From assembly GCA_911728435.2 (NCBI GenBank), contig OU452212.1, positions 6,516,563-6,580,562 of the forward strand: a stretch of 64,000 bases of DNA, in the 5' to 3' direction. Shown here piece by piece: positions 21,384 through 31,530 of the stretch. Origin of the DNA: Apoderus coryli (Eukaryota > Arthropoda > Insecta > Coleoptera > Attelabidae). The position numbers and the translations under genes are program-made. The number at the start of each line of letters is the position of its first letter. The first letter of the stretch is position 1. The notes below the pieces were generated by a model. That model was not told the DNA's origin. It made no database searches and was given only the letters and a program-made list of their open reading frames with translations.

Positions 21384-21990
21384 GTACTACCATACATGAG
21401 AAATGAGAAACTTGGGAGAAAATTCGAAGAGAATTTGATAGTGCATCTCCGATGTCCGGCATTGACTCCTCGGTCATCCGATTCTCTAAAAAAATTCTAT
21501 GATAACAGAAAAAATGAGCTTCGGAAAGATACTGCAAAAGAGATGTGAAATATACAAAACAGGAAGGCCGCCTCATTTACCCAAAAAACCAATAGTTGAC
21601 TTTTTGTTAGCAATTGTTAACGAAAAAACTGTTTTTGGTCTTGAAAATCGTTTTCATGGAGATTCTTAATTACATTTTTATTTGTTAATATTTTAATGTA
21701 ATCCTATTAATAGATTACCCTCTAAATTAAAAAAAAAATATCCATTGTTTGTAAATTTTACGAGCTTTATAGTGGACTAAAAAATATAATGCATTCTAGA
21801 AAACAAAGTTAAAAAAAAAACTGTTTCAAAAACATTGGAAAAGTAAGGTAAGAAACGCTTCCTTAAATATTTAAGCCTAGAGAAACCGTGGCTTAATTTA
21901 AGTCTCACTTAAATACATTTCAACGTACCGTGCAAAGACATAAGAACAGCTTAAGCACACAGTTTTAACTGAGCATTGAAAAACCAGCGC

Positions 21991-23277
21991 TTAGTAGGAA
22001 AAGGAACACTTTCGCAGATGACTATGACTATAAAAGTTATTCGATGCTAGTAGCAACTCTTAATGCAAATAAGATATTGATATATCAGGTTTTGTGGCGG
22101 GAAAACGCTCCTAGAATGTCAATATTTTGTAATGATTCCAGAAAAAATTATTTTGTATTAGATCTCTGCCTAATAGTCCACTAGAGTCATTTCCGCCTTT
22201 TTTCCTGAAACTCTAAAAGAACTTTTCTTCAAAGACAGAGATTTGTAGAATTTCAGGACGAAAACGTTTCGGAAAAACTTCCTAAAGGCATCATCAGGGT
22301 GGCATGTTTAACACCCTCTATCTCGGTAACAAAGCGTTTTGGAACCCATGTTAATATGAACTTTCTTTCAACTAGAATCTACTGTTTGTGTCTGATCCTT
22401 AAAAACTGAATCGACATGTATATGTAATAGGTTTTTTCCTAAATCAATTCAAAAATGAAAAAGCTCAACTTGTTGATATCGTCGTTATTACATCATGTTC
22501 ATTATCTTATGCTATAATACATAAATACGCCCAACATCTGTGTTTTCACCATAAACTAAGTATTGAATATATTTTTTTTATTATGAAAATTGACATATGG
22601 CTAGAATTATTTTGTTCCATCTTTAACACAACCAAATGTGTAAGGGTTATAAACACTGCATAGTCACAGTCAAGAGAGGAAAGGCCGTTGCTAATAGGAA
22701 GCGTGACGAAATTGCATGTTGGAAGATTTCACAATTTATTTTGTCTAAAGAAAAAAAAACATAAATCTGTTGTTTGAACAAGTACTTGGATGTTTATTTT
22801 TCCTTTACAATATTTTGTACATCTGTGAATAGGGACCTTAAATTAAACAACTAATTTTATGATCTTTCTGGTTGGGGAGAAATGATTTTTGAAATTATCT
22901 ACGATGTAGTCAAAGTAATTAAGTACGTTAAGTGGAATCATGCAAAACTTGTTTAACAATTCATCAAGGAGGAAATCAAACTTCCTCCTGCTTATACCAC
23001 AAAACTTTATAAGATATTCCCGATAAATCAGTTAAAACATTTATTGTTTTTTGTAAATTGTTTTCTCAAAAGAATTATAATAGTTATTGGATTATTAAAA
23101 CGATAAAAAAGTCCTTAAACAGAAGTCAAATCCATTAAATAAAATTGAAAGAAATCCTACAATTGGACTGTATGTAATATCTAAGTTTGTCAGTGGCTCT
23201 TATGTTCAAAAAAGTTGGATAAAACTTAATATAAACAAAAACGCAAATTGCAAAACTTATTTTTATGGAGTCCTAAC
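21991..23277. other. intergenic with dispersed repeat and hammerhead-like core
   Basis: Segment 22039-22077 is the second copy of the repeat at 15574. Minus strand 22297-22257 carries a hammerhead-like core (separate entry). No genes. Confidence 0.5.
22257..22297 (-). other. hammerhead-like core with minimal helix III
   Basis: Minus strand CTGATGA, a 20-nt arm, then GAAACGTTTTCGTC. The last part is a two-pair helix III (CG-TTTT-CG) followed by TC, just as in minimal hammerheads of retroelements. Helix II is imperfect (GGAA/TTCC next to GAAA) and helix I has no obvious pairing. Confidence 0.5.
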
Positions 23278-23308
23278 GTTTCGAGAATCAATCAGTTCCC
23301 ATCATCAG
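23278..23308 (-). other. hammerhead-like core
   Basis: Minus strand CTGATGA, GGGAA/TTCTC hairpin, GAAAC, GTTAGGAC. Helix II is well formed with one G-T pair. Helix III (GT-TAGG-AC) lacks the G opposite C, so it is one change from consensus. Confidence 0.5.
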
Positions 23309-23430
23309 AGGATAAACACCCAATATTTATTCTGTAATTTTAAATAATTTAATTTTAGTACGGTTACTGACAATTATTATTTTATAATAATTTTGTTGAC
23401 TTTAATATTAATCTTATTTATTTATTTTAT

Positions 23431-23866
23431 CTTGCCATAGTTGGCGTTTCATTAATTTTCTCGTTTTTTTCAAATACACACCTCTGAATATTATGTCAGA
23501 TATAAATGAACCATTCAAAGGCAAAGGCCCTCCAGTCACTGTCTCTAAAATATCAGTGGTGAAACCGTTTCACCAACAAGTCAATTTTATATTTTAGCAA
23601 TAGTGTGTTTGGAAAACAATTCGAAAACAGTACCTAAGATACAACTCTACAAAAGATTTTGTGAAGATATCGGAAATAATAAGCTAAAAATGTTGACAGG
23701 TTAGTCCGGGTTTCACCACTGATATTTTAGAAACAGTGACTCGAGGACACTGCATGATATATATCGTTGTATTTGTCTTTGAATGGTTCATTTATATCTG
23801 ATATAATATACAGAGGTGTGTATTTGAAAAAAACGAGAAAATTAATGAAATGCCAAATATGGCAAC
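23431..23866. mobile_element. foldback element
   Basis: Arms 23431-23566 and about 23709-23866 are inverted copies. GTTTCACCACTGATATTTTA at 23711 mirrors TAAAATATCAGTGGTGAAAC, and words TTGAATGGTTCATTTATATC and AAAACGAGAAAATTAATGAA also match. Spacer about 140 bp. No ORF. The arms differ by several indels, so the element is moderately old. Confidence 0.7.
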
Positions 23867-24428
23867 ACTGTGTGATTGTTCAAATTACAGTAACAGTTCG
23901 TTTGGCAGAAGTACAGCATTTTTGTATATTTTTTTCTATCCAAACAGAATCTAAAAAATCAATCAAATAACTTACGTACGCTAGTTGAAATGTAGGCTAA
24001 ATATTGAAGATAAACGAGAATAAATTCGAAACGGTGCATGTAAACCCCATACTATTATATATCGTTGACTTTGCCTTTTAGGGCTCTATCTAAATATGTA
24101 TCAATATGTAGGGTGTGCTATTTAAAACAAGGAAGTTTAATGTCGTCACTGCAATATGAGCCACCCTTTATATGTAAAAATTAAATAAATAAAAACTTCA
24201 AGTAAACCCAACAAAAGTTTCTATTTAACTTTTTGTTGTACCGTTTACAGTTTCTGAGATAAGGTAGTGGCCCCTCTTAAACAGGCCACCCTGTACATTG
24301 GACAGACTAAACAATATTTACAGCTCTAAAATATCTAAGCACTGCGAATCACAAAAAAACCAATTCGATTTCGATAGTACCACAATATTAGTAAAATAAA
24401 ACGATAGAAAAACAAAAGAGAGACGTAC
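23867..24428. other. intergenic
   Basis: No gene. CACCCTGTA at 24287-24295 precedes the hAT MITE by about 130 bp. Confidence 0.5.
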
Positions 24429-24726
24429 CAGAGGCGGCTAGTCCTATGAGGCAAGTGAGGTAGTGCCTCACTAACTTTTTAACCACTTAAAATTTTTTTA
24501 CTGTTAAAAAATGGCGCACAGATTTATAGATTGTATACCTATGATACCTACGCAGAACGAGAGTAGGCCAACGTCAATAAAAACATCCATCATACTGCCG
24601 TAAATAAATAATTTTAAGCGCGCGGCACTGCCTTTCGTCCCTATGCACGGCGAGTTGCCACTTTTAATTAATTATTATACATCTTTTTAATGCCTCACAA
24701 CTCTCAGAACTCACAGGCCGCCACTG
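24429..24726. mobile_element. hAT MITE with 8-bp target duplication
   Basis: Starts CAGAGGCGGC and ends GCCGCCACTG (reverse CAGTGGCGGC), the CAGNGGCGG terminus of hAT elements. Subterminal GTGCCTCAC words occur in both orientations. It is flanked by AGACGTAC (24421-24428) and AGAGGTAC (24727-24734), matching at 7 of 8 bases. 298 bp, no ORF: non-autonomous. Confidence 0.75.
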
Positions 24727-24999
24727 AGAGGTACTAAAAAATTAAAGTAGTGTCACCTAAGCCATATATATTTACAACAATATGATATAAATTAAATGCA
24801 ACCCTAACGGGGCTCTGTCGCATCCATCCCTCGTAATTCGAGAAATAGTTCGGTGACAAAAAGTAATATACCGGTGGAAAAAAATGATTAGATAGGTACT
24901 TGTACCAACTAACAGCACTCCCTAATAATACAAATGAATGCATAATGAAAATAGTAAAAAAACATAATGCAACATAGTCGTTCGTACCGTTACTAACCA

Positions 25000-25105
25000 C
25001 TGAGGATAGGGCCAGGGCCCCGAAACTTGTAGTGTTTAAATAAGAATTTATAGAGAAATCTATTAGTCTATTGTTTGGTGGAGGTTGACTTTAATTTCCT
25101 AAGTA
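25000..25105 (+). mobile_element. Penelope-type tail with hammerhead-like core
   Basis: CTGAGGA (25000-25006), GGGCC-rich hairpin, GAAAC (25022-25026), then AAATAAGAATTTATAGAGAA and TGGAGGTTGACTTTAATTTCC. The tail matches 31474-31530 and, reversed, 39870-39957. Confidence 0.55.
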
Positions 25106-25880
25106 TAATGGAAATGGTTAGATCTATTTGGACGATTTTGGTAAGAGAAATACATCACGTTGTAGGAATTGTATCTCTAAATTTTGTAGAATTATTGTAA
25201 ATTTACTGGATCTGTAAATATCGTTGGATTTCTGCCAAAACAAGCTAACTCCACTGTTTGTCTATACTGACTTAACTGCCCTATTATACTAGAAAATGCT
25301 CAAAAAATGTAATAAACGGTTAATTGTAAAATAACTCAAGTATAAGAGCTTTTTTCATTTAGAAGACTGAAGTTTTCCCTCAATTAGTTTGGTTTGACAC
25401 ATGGTACATATTATATATATATAATACTCGTACAACACTACAATAACAATAATATTATAACAACTTAACGATCATCCTATCCAATTAACAAATATAGGCA
25501 AAACAAAAGAAACACAGAAAAAAAAAACAATCCGATAATAATAATATTAATAACATGAGACTAAACTAAAAAAAGAACAAAAACAAACTACAACTACAAA
25601 CAAACAAAATTCCTACTCGTTCAAAATAAATGATCTTAATTTAAGGATATCCACAATAAGCCTCAAAAATTAATCACGAAAAATAAATAAATAAAAAACA
25701 CAAATGCTGGGGAAAATGTCAGTTGACTGAAAATAAAATGCGTAAAATATTTAAAATTCCAACCAAGCATTAGGTATAAAGAGATCCATATTTTTCGTAA
25801 AGGTCGCCCTATTAATATGGGTCAGTTTGAAGTAAAAAAGCATATTTTATGAAGTAATCCATTCGAAGAGGAGTGATGAT
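25106..25880. other. intergenic
   Basis: AT-rich with A- and AT-runs; no recognised element. Confidence 0.45.
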
Positions 25881-26586
25881 TAATGTATAAATCAAACGGC
25901 GTCTGCTCCACAAAATCAATATATTTATATTACTATAGGTCAAGGCACATTGCCTATGTCAGTCAGACATGTTTCGAGAAATCAAATATTCTCATCATCA
26001 GTGACTTTCAGCACAAGATTAACAATTACTAGTGTTATCAATATAACATATTCATTCTGTGAAAAAAATTTTGTGAATATTTTATCAAAATCAAAACATT
26101 GTTTACATAAAAATTTTAAAATGAAATAAAAATAAAAAATACATTCGAAATCAGAATTATTTTATGGCATTATGCCTTTACTTGTGTTTTCTTTTTATAT
26201 ATCATTACGGATGATCTAAATTTTAAGAAAATGATTTTCTTAAAATTTAGATCATCCGTAATGATATATAAAAAGAAAACACAAGTAAAGGCATAATGCC
26301 ATAAAATAATTCTGATTTCGAATGTATTTTTTATTTTTATTTCATTTTAAAATTTTTATGTAAACAATGTTTTGATTTTGATAAAATATTCACAAAAATT
26401 TTTTTCACAGAATGAATATGTTATATTGATAACACTAGTAATTGTTAATCTTGTGCTGAAAGTCACTGATGATGAGAATATTTGATTTCTCGAAACATGT
26501 CTGACTGACATAGGCAATGTGCCTTGACCTATAGTAATATAAATATATTGATTTTGTGGAGCAGACGCCGTTTGATTTATACATTA
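25881..26586. mobile_element. near-perfect 0.7-kb palindrome of Penelope-type sequence
   Basis: Arms 25881-26232 and 26234-26586 are inverted copies meeting at one unpaired base (ATTTTCTTAAAA at 26234 against TTTTAAGAAAAT). The one difference I found is a T4/T5 run. Each arm carries a hammerhead-like core (CTGATGA, GAGAA/TTCTC hairpin, GAAAC, ATGTC/GACAT hairpin; minus 26001-25971 and plus 26466-26496). Each also has the tail GATTTTGTGGAGCAGACG at the outer end. Head-to-head duplication of a Penelope-like or retrozyme-like unit is the likely origin. Confidence 0.85.
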
Positions 26587-27767
26587 AAAAAGCATACTTG
26601 AAACTTCAGCCTATCAGCAATCAGAAAAAACAGAATATGCTGAAGCTGGTTTGTTTTTTGAGCTTCATCCCAAGAGTTTAAAGCGAAACCTCAAAAAGAA
26701 ACCTAAAGATGACAGATCCAAGATCTTAGCGGTCAGCTTACATTTTCTATTTCTGAATAGCAAAATTTTATATCAATAATTCGATGCCCGCAGAAGAAGT
26801 GTGACGTCTGTCAACAGTTAATATATTTGAATATTTGAGATGAAGAGGCAGATAATTTCCCCAAAATCCTAACCAAAACACACGTACAGGGGTTAGGTTT
26901 GATCGCACGTGGGACACCGGTCCAAGTTATTATAATTTATAAAGAGCAAATTATTAAAAGAATTATTTGATTATTATTCTTACAATTCACACAAATCAAA
27001 CATATTTATGTATCAATTGAACTATTTCAATTGATAAATACAAACTTTATAATGTATCAATTGAACTATTTCAATTGATAAATACAAACTTTATAATTTT
27101 TAAATAATTTGTAACAAAAGTTTCAAAACACCCTTTCAACTACTTGTATGAACTGAAATAATAGCGACAAAATAATGCAACTGTTATTTCTTATTTTATT
27201 GAAGAAAAAAAGGGTGTGTGCTGGTAATTTTTTTTCACTTTTTGTATTGTTGAGGTTTTTCGTTTATCGATGGAAATTATAGCTTTGTGGCATTTTTATG
27301 TGGCGTTTAACGGAAATTGGGTTGGATTGAACTTTATAGAAATCGGAAGGGTGGAAGTGAAAGAAAATTTATGGAGTAGTTTGTGTGAAATCTTGCTGAA
27401 TAATTCAATTAGTATATTCAAAGAAAAATTATAATTAGGAGTTTGTTTACCCATATGGAAATCAGGCTTTTAGACGTTCGGGAGGCTGAGCTTAGACGTA
27501 TATGTAGTTTTTATTAACTATAATAAAACGCTAGCTATCTTATTCACTCTGATCTTCAACGAAAACAGGGTAAAGCTAGGCGCGGATTTCTGAGAATCAA
27601 AACAACTGTAAAATATGCCATGTGTTTTAACATACGTTTAAATAGTCAGAGCAATGCAACGTTTACTATTGTTGTTGTTCTTTTTAAGGTTTAACTATTG
27701 TCTCGAGGAGTGCAACTGAATCTATTGGCCGCTTGTCTTTAATATAAAAAATTCTAATAACAAGATT
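26587..27767. other. intergenic with a short tandem duplication
   Basis: No gene. The 44-bp duplication at 27010 is listed separately; the rest is AT-rich unique-looking sequence. Confidence 0.5.
27010..27097. repeat. two tandem 44-bp copies
   Basis: GTATCAATTGAACTATTTCA starts at 27010 and 27054. Each copy holds an internal palindrome around CAATTGAACTATTTCAATTG. Confidence 0.9.
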
Positions 27768-28144
27768 TCAATGATATTTTGTCTTTTTATTCAATTCTTG
27801 GGAACCTGTCTCACTCCAACTACCTCTTTCTTCTTGTTCATCTATTTCTGCAGCCTTCAATCCATACTCCATTTCCATCAGACGCCGGTTTCTTAAAATT
27901 TCTTGCTTCTGTTTTTCAATACTATTTCTGATTCGTTTCGAACCGCTACTTTGACTCAACTGTACTGATCTCAAAGTTCTCCAGCAGTATTGTCGATATC
28001 GCATTGAATGTCACCACTTTTCGATCCGGCTGCTCTCGCACATCGATTTTCGACGCCAAAATTTTCTGGCCATATGAATGCGCTTGAAAAATTTCTATTT
28101 ATTGCCGATGTAATTCTTTTCTCTCTGGTTTCTTCGTGTCCCAT
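27768..28144 (-). pseudogene. gag-like start of an LTR retroelement
   Basis: ATG at 28144 reads MGHEETREKRITSAINRNF to a TGA at 27971. A second frame (28004-27768) continues with SGSKRIRNSIEKQKQEILRN and RRLMEMEYGLKAAEIDEQEE, a charged coiled coil like those at the N-terminus of insect BEL/Pao gag-like proteins. The frame change means a frameshift. Upstream sequence looks like an LTR end and primer-binding site (next entry). Family assignment is tentative. Confidence 0.4.
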
Positions 28145-28270
28145 AGTTAGTCGAGGGTCACCAAATTGTTAATGTAATTTTTAGTTCAATGTATTCTTCT
28201 TGGTGTGTTGAAAAACGTTTTAAATTTTTATTTCGTAAACGAAGCAACATATAAAAAACAACGAATTGTT
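28145..28270 (-). mobile_element. possible 5' LTR end and primer-binding site
   Basis: Minus strand: AATAAAAATTTAAAACG about 70 bp upstream, then ACATTAACA ending in CA at 28167, then ATTTGGTGACCCTCGACT. TTTGGTGACCC directly after an LTR is a common insect retroelement arrangement. Only one LTR is visible, so the limits are unproven. Confidence 0.35.
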
Positions 28271-28339
28271 GCAGAATTTTCGCTGAGACATTTGCACGAG
28301 CAAGACAAGAGTTTAGCCATAGGATGCACTGCTGTCGGG

Positions 28340-29050
28340 AAGTAGATGGAGCACCTTGTCAAGGCGTTCAACTCTGTTAACCGTGAGGACAGTTCTAATA
28401 ACAACTGGCGTAAAGCAGGATTGTTTCATTGCACCGATTTTGTTTTCGATGTTTGTGGGAACGGTCATTCAAATTGTTAAGGATGAACTACCGGGGGAAT
28501 AGAGATTTGATGGCGGCGGACTCTTCAACCTTCGTAGACTGCAAGCTGGGACGAAGATAAAAACCTGACACGGACATCCAAAGTAAATATATATAAGAGT
28601 ATTATTAGACCAATAACTACCTATGGATCGGAAACATGGACAATGACTAAAGCCAACGCAAAAAAACTCAGACGTTTCGAACGCAAGATACTGAGAAAAT
28701 TTTTCCCAATCCCAATACAACGCAATATCGAATCAGAACTAATGCTGCAGTCAAAAGTCTATATAATGACAGCGATATCGTCCAGGAAATAAAATCTCAA
28801 CGTCCACGTACAGAGACTCCATGAAGAAAGGTTGGTGAAATTAGTATGGGAAGAGATGCTAGCAGGTAAAAGACCTTTAGGTCGTCCCAGCATGCAATAC
28901 ATAAAACGACCTGCTGAAAATGAACGTTCCTTTCGATACAGACCTGATGGAAGATCGAGTATATTGGAAGAAGGCAGTAGGCAAGACCCACACTGGGTTG
29001 TAGAGCAAACCGAAGCAGAAGAAGCTGGGACGAAGATCGTATCCACATCA
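28340..29050 (+). pseudogene. LINE reverse transcriptase, palm and C-terminal pieces
   Basis: Frame pieces: LVKAFNSVNRED (palm motif A region, DFxKAFDSVxRE), then GVKQDCFIAPILFSMFVGTV (the xGVxQGCxLxPxLF motif), then GGGLFNLRRLQAGTK. After a jump without the catalytic ADD box come IRPITTYGSETWTMTKANAK, LRRFERKILRKIF, QRLHEERLVKLVWEEML and AGKRPLGRPS. That is the conserved C-terminal YGSETW...FERKxLRxIxGP...GKRxxGRP region. Stops, frameshifts and an internal deletion make it inactive. The layout fits RTE- or L1-like LINEs more than Jockey. Confidence 0.75.
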
Positions 29051-29094
29051 CTCATTGAGCTTCAATACGAAGCTGATACAGAAGAAATAAAAGA

Positions 29095-29190
29095 GAACAA
29101 ACAAAAACTTTCAAAACAACTCCACATAATATTTAATCCAATTACCGAAAATGGAAACTAGTTTCGGCTTAATAACCCATCATCAGTCCT
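29095..29190 (-). mobile_element. Penelope-type tail with hammerhead-like core
   Basis: Minus strand CTGATGA (29186-29180), imperfect GGGTT/AAGCC hairpin, GAAAC (29165-29161), TAGTTTCC, then AT-rich sequence to TTATGTGGAGTT. Sister copy of 1554-1640. Confidence 0.55.
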
Positions 29191-30231
29191 ACAATAAAGA
29201 TAAAAACGAACGTACAAGAGAAAACAAAAATAAAATGGACAACAAATTTGTATATAAGTCTATAGGGCAAAAAAACCCAGCAGTTGACAAAACACCTGTG
29301 CACAGAAAACATCAAACTTCAACCCTTAACAAGCACAGCACCCTAAATTATTTTAAACGTCGCTTCCATAAATGTAAATTTTATTTTACTCAAATGCCAT
29401 TTTAATATACCTATACCGTTTACTGTTAGCTATGTACCTGTGAAATCTTAACTAAGGTAAAATTTTTGCAACCCAACTCTGAAATTAGTACATTTTATCA
29501 CCAATAAAAAGCCTATCAAAAGAATTTATTGACACAGTTAGGTATATAAAAAACGTATAATAAAGAGGTACCTCAATCAGATTTAACCTGTTCCCTCTGC
29601 TCTTTTTACAATAAAAATTAATACACCTGTACCTTGACCTAACCCAAAACCTAAAAAACTGACCACTGGGCAACATCAACATGTTTTATAAGAAATGATG
29701 CGTATATAAGGTATAATGCCTACCTATATCCACATGTGTGTGTATATGGATAGGAATGTGGTCCTTAATTTCGAATATTGAGCGTGAAAGCCGGAAAGGA
29801 CACCCTTTTTATAATATATTATATAAAGTTGCATACATATATGTTTATATTCGGACTTCTTTTATATTTTATAACTGTACTTTTACTCAGAACTTGATTG
29901 TTTTTATTTCGTTTTAAAGCACCATATCACAATTACCTTACCAGTCCTTCGAGCAACTTGACAAAAAATAATCAATCCATAAAGTTACAATATCTTCTAG
30001 TCTTATTATACAATTGTGTACCCTTGATATTCTTCCAGGACTTAAGCAAGTCAGATACAACCTGGATGCCTAAAAGTTGTTTTTCTAGCACCTCCTTTGA
30101 AAATTGACTTTTCCCCGCTCATTTTAGGGTTGAAAGTGGCACTTTTCTTCGTACATAAAGTTTCACATATAATTATATAAAAAGAAAAGGCATAATAAGG
30201 CTTTTTTTTGAACAAACATGTTTGGTTGATA
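29191..30231. other. intergenic
   Basis: Short ORFs (29151-29405, 29898-30107) without recognisable motifs. The last 50 bp (AACAAACATGTTTGGTTGA) belong to a Penelope-type tail interrupted by the mariner that follows. Confidence 0.5.
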
Positions 30232-31471
30232 TCGGGTCCGCCATCTAACGTTTTTTTTTTCAACTAATGCTTATTTCGTGAAGGGTAACACTTAACTGAT
30301 GTCTGATTTGACAGATAATTAGTTTTATCCTTCCGCTGAACGAATATGGTTGTGTATACGCTTGAACAACGCTGGGAAATATTGCGACATTACTTTGAAA
30401 ATCATGGTAATGTTGCAGAATATGTGGGAAAATTGCGTACGGATTTTGGAAGAAGAGAAGCACCGTGAGCTCCGTATGTTCGTTATCTTGTGAAAAAAGT
30501 GAAAGAAACTGGCATCCTCATCGATAAACCAAAGCGTGAAAAGCCAAAAACAGTGCTTACACTTGAGAATATTGCTGCTGTGGCAGAAAGTGTGCGTGCA
30601 GCGCCATCAACATCAATTCACCGTCGGTCTCAACAATTGAACATTTCGGAGACATCATTGAGACGAATTTTGTATAAAGACCTTGGTATGACGCCATACA
30701 AAGTCCAATTGGTTCAGGAGTTGAAGCCAACTGACCATCCAATGCGTTTTCGCTTCGCTCAGTGGGCCTGCGATCGACTTACAGAAGATGCCGATTGTGC
30801 CAAAAAAATCATCTTTTCAGATGAAGCTCATTTTGATCTTGGCGGGTATGTAAACAAGCAAAATTGTCGCATTTGGGGCACAGAAAACCCGCACGCATAC
30901 ATTGAAAAGCCGATGCACCCAAAACGAGTCACTGTTTGGTGCGGATTTTGGTCCGGAGGCATAATTGGGCCATTTTTCTTCGAAAATGAGCAAGGAGTGG
31001 CCGTTACAGTCAAGGGCGATCGTTATCGGGCCATGTTGAACGAATTTTTGTTCACAAAAATTGAAGAGGAGGATATTGGCAACATTTGGTTTCAACAGGA
31101 CGGCGCTACGTGCCACACAGCCGAAGCTACACTCGATGTTTTGCGCCCTGTTTTTGAAGATCGCATTATCAACCGCAGAGCTGATGTCGTTTGGACACCT
31201 CGGAGCTGCGATTTGACACCGTTGGACTATTATTTGTGGGGTGCCGTCAAAGACAAGTGTTACGCCGACAAGCCAGAGACAATTGACGCTTTAAAGGACA
31301 ATATTCGTGAAGCCATTGGTGAAATACAGCTGCACACAATCGATAATGTGCTTAAAAATTGGACCGATCGGGTAGGCTACTGCATGGCCAGCCTAGGCAG
31401 CCATTTGAATGAAATTATTTGTCATTATTAACCGGAATTTTCAAAAAAAAAAAGTTATCTGGCAGACCCAA
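30232..31471 (+). mobile_element. rosa-type (DD41D) mariner, 1240 bp with TIRs
   Basis: Left end TCGGGTCCGCCATCTAACG and right end, reversed, TTGGGTCTGCCAGATAACT form TIRs of about 30 bp including a T run. TA at 30230-30231 and 31472-31473 is the target duplication. Removing the element joins ACATGTTTGGTTGA to TAAGAATTTTAG, rebuilding a Penelope-type tail like those at 25.0 and 39.9 kb. So the mariner jumped into that repeat. Confidence 0.88.
30346..31431 (+). pseudogene. DD41D mariner-superfamily transposase, one in-frame stop
   Basis: ATG at 30346 opens MVVYTLEQRWEILRHYF. At codon 41 (30466-30468) is TGA, most simply a CGA-to-TGA change, and the frame then runs open for 320 codons to TAA at 31429-31431. 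Counting the stop, the protein spans 361 positions. N-terminal helix-turn-helix region is about 1-115 (TSLRRILYKDLGMTPYK). Catalytic aspartates are D159 (IFSDEAHFD), D252 (WFQQDGATCHT) and D294 (SCDLTPLDYYLWG), the last two 41 residues apart, the spacing of the rosa group. All three are intact. The ORF from 30490 alone lacks the first 48 residues and is probably inactive. Single lesion and clear TIRs suggest recent loss of function. Confidence 0.9.
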
Positions 31472-31530
31472 TATAAGAATTTTAGAAGAATCTATTAAAT
31501 TTGTTTCATGGAGGTTGACTTTGATTTCAA
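31472..31530 (+). repeat. right half of the interrupted Penelope-type tail
   Basis: TAAGAATTTTAGAAGAATCT then GTTTCATGGAGGTTGACTTT matches 25038-25100 and the reverse complement of 39870-39945. Its left half lies before the mariner. Confidence 0.6.

Larger units (their letters stand above)
20759..21669 (+). pseudogene. Myb/SANT-like DNA-binding protein, split by a LINE insertion
   Basis: ATG at 20759 opens MDVNQNNITNRCRSSNFTER, matching the RxRNFTxxEKxxL start of the Myb/SANT-like domain in insect Harbinger accessory proteins. The frame enters a 509-bp insertion at 20875. Beyond it (21392 on) the same gene resumes with ETWEKIRREFDS, FYDNRKNELRKDTAKEM, YKTGRPPHLPKKPIVDFLLA and IVNEKTVFGLENRFHGDS to a TAA at 21667-21669. 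All typical parts of this protein class are thus present, but with the insertion, one TGA (codon after HEK) and at least two frameshifts. The gene is dead. Confidence 0.7.
19434..21990 (+). mobile_element. PIF/Harbinger-like element encoding a Myb/SANT protein
   Basis: Left end GGTGGGTTTATCAATGCC and right end, reversed, GCGCTGGTTTTTCAATGC are terminal inverted repeats. They continue through AGTTAAA and CTTA(A)GCTG and extend imperfectly for about 50 bp. The flanks are TAA and TTA, close to the 3-bp TWA target of PIF/Harbinger but not identical. The element holds a Myb/SANT-like gene remnant (the accessory DNA-binding ORF of Harbingers), a Tigger-like MITE and a LINE fragment. I see no recognisable DDE transposase, so it is a decayed or non-autonomous copy. 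Confidence 0.65.

Noticed and set aside
24734..25000. 88-codon minus-strand ORF with hydrophobic runs
   Set aside because: Overlaps the boundary between a hAT MITE flank and a Penelope-type tail; no signal of a real membrane protein gene.
28759..29161. ORFs on both strands over the LINE region
   Set aside because: The plus-strand frames with GSETWTMTK and GKRPLGRP motifs explain the region; the others are shadows.
30557..31116. Minus-strand ORFs of 61-99 codons
   Set aside because: Shadows of the DD41D transposase frame.
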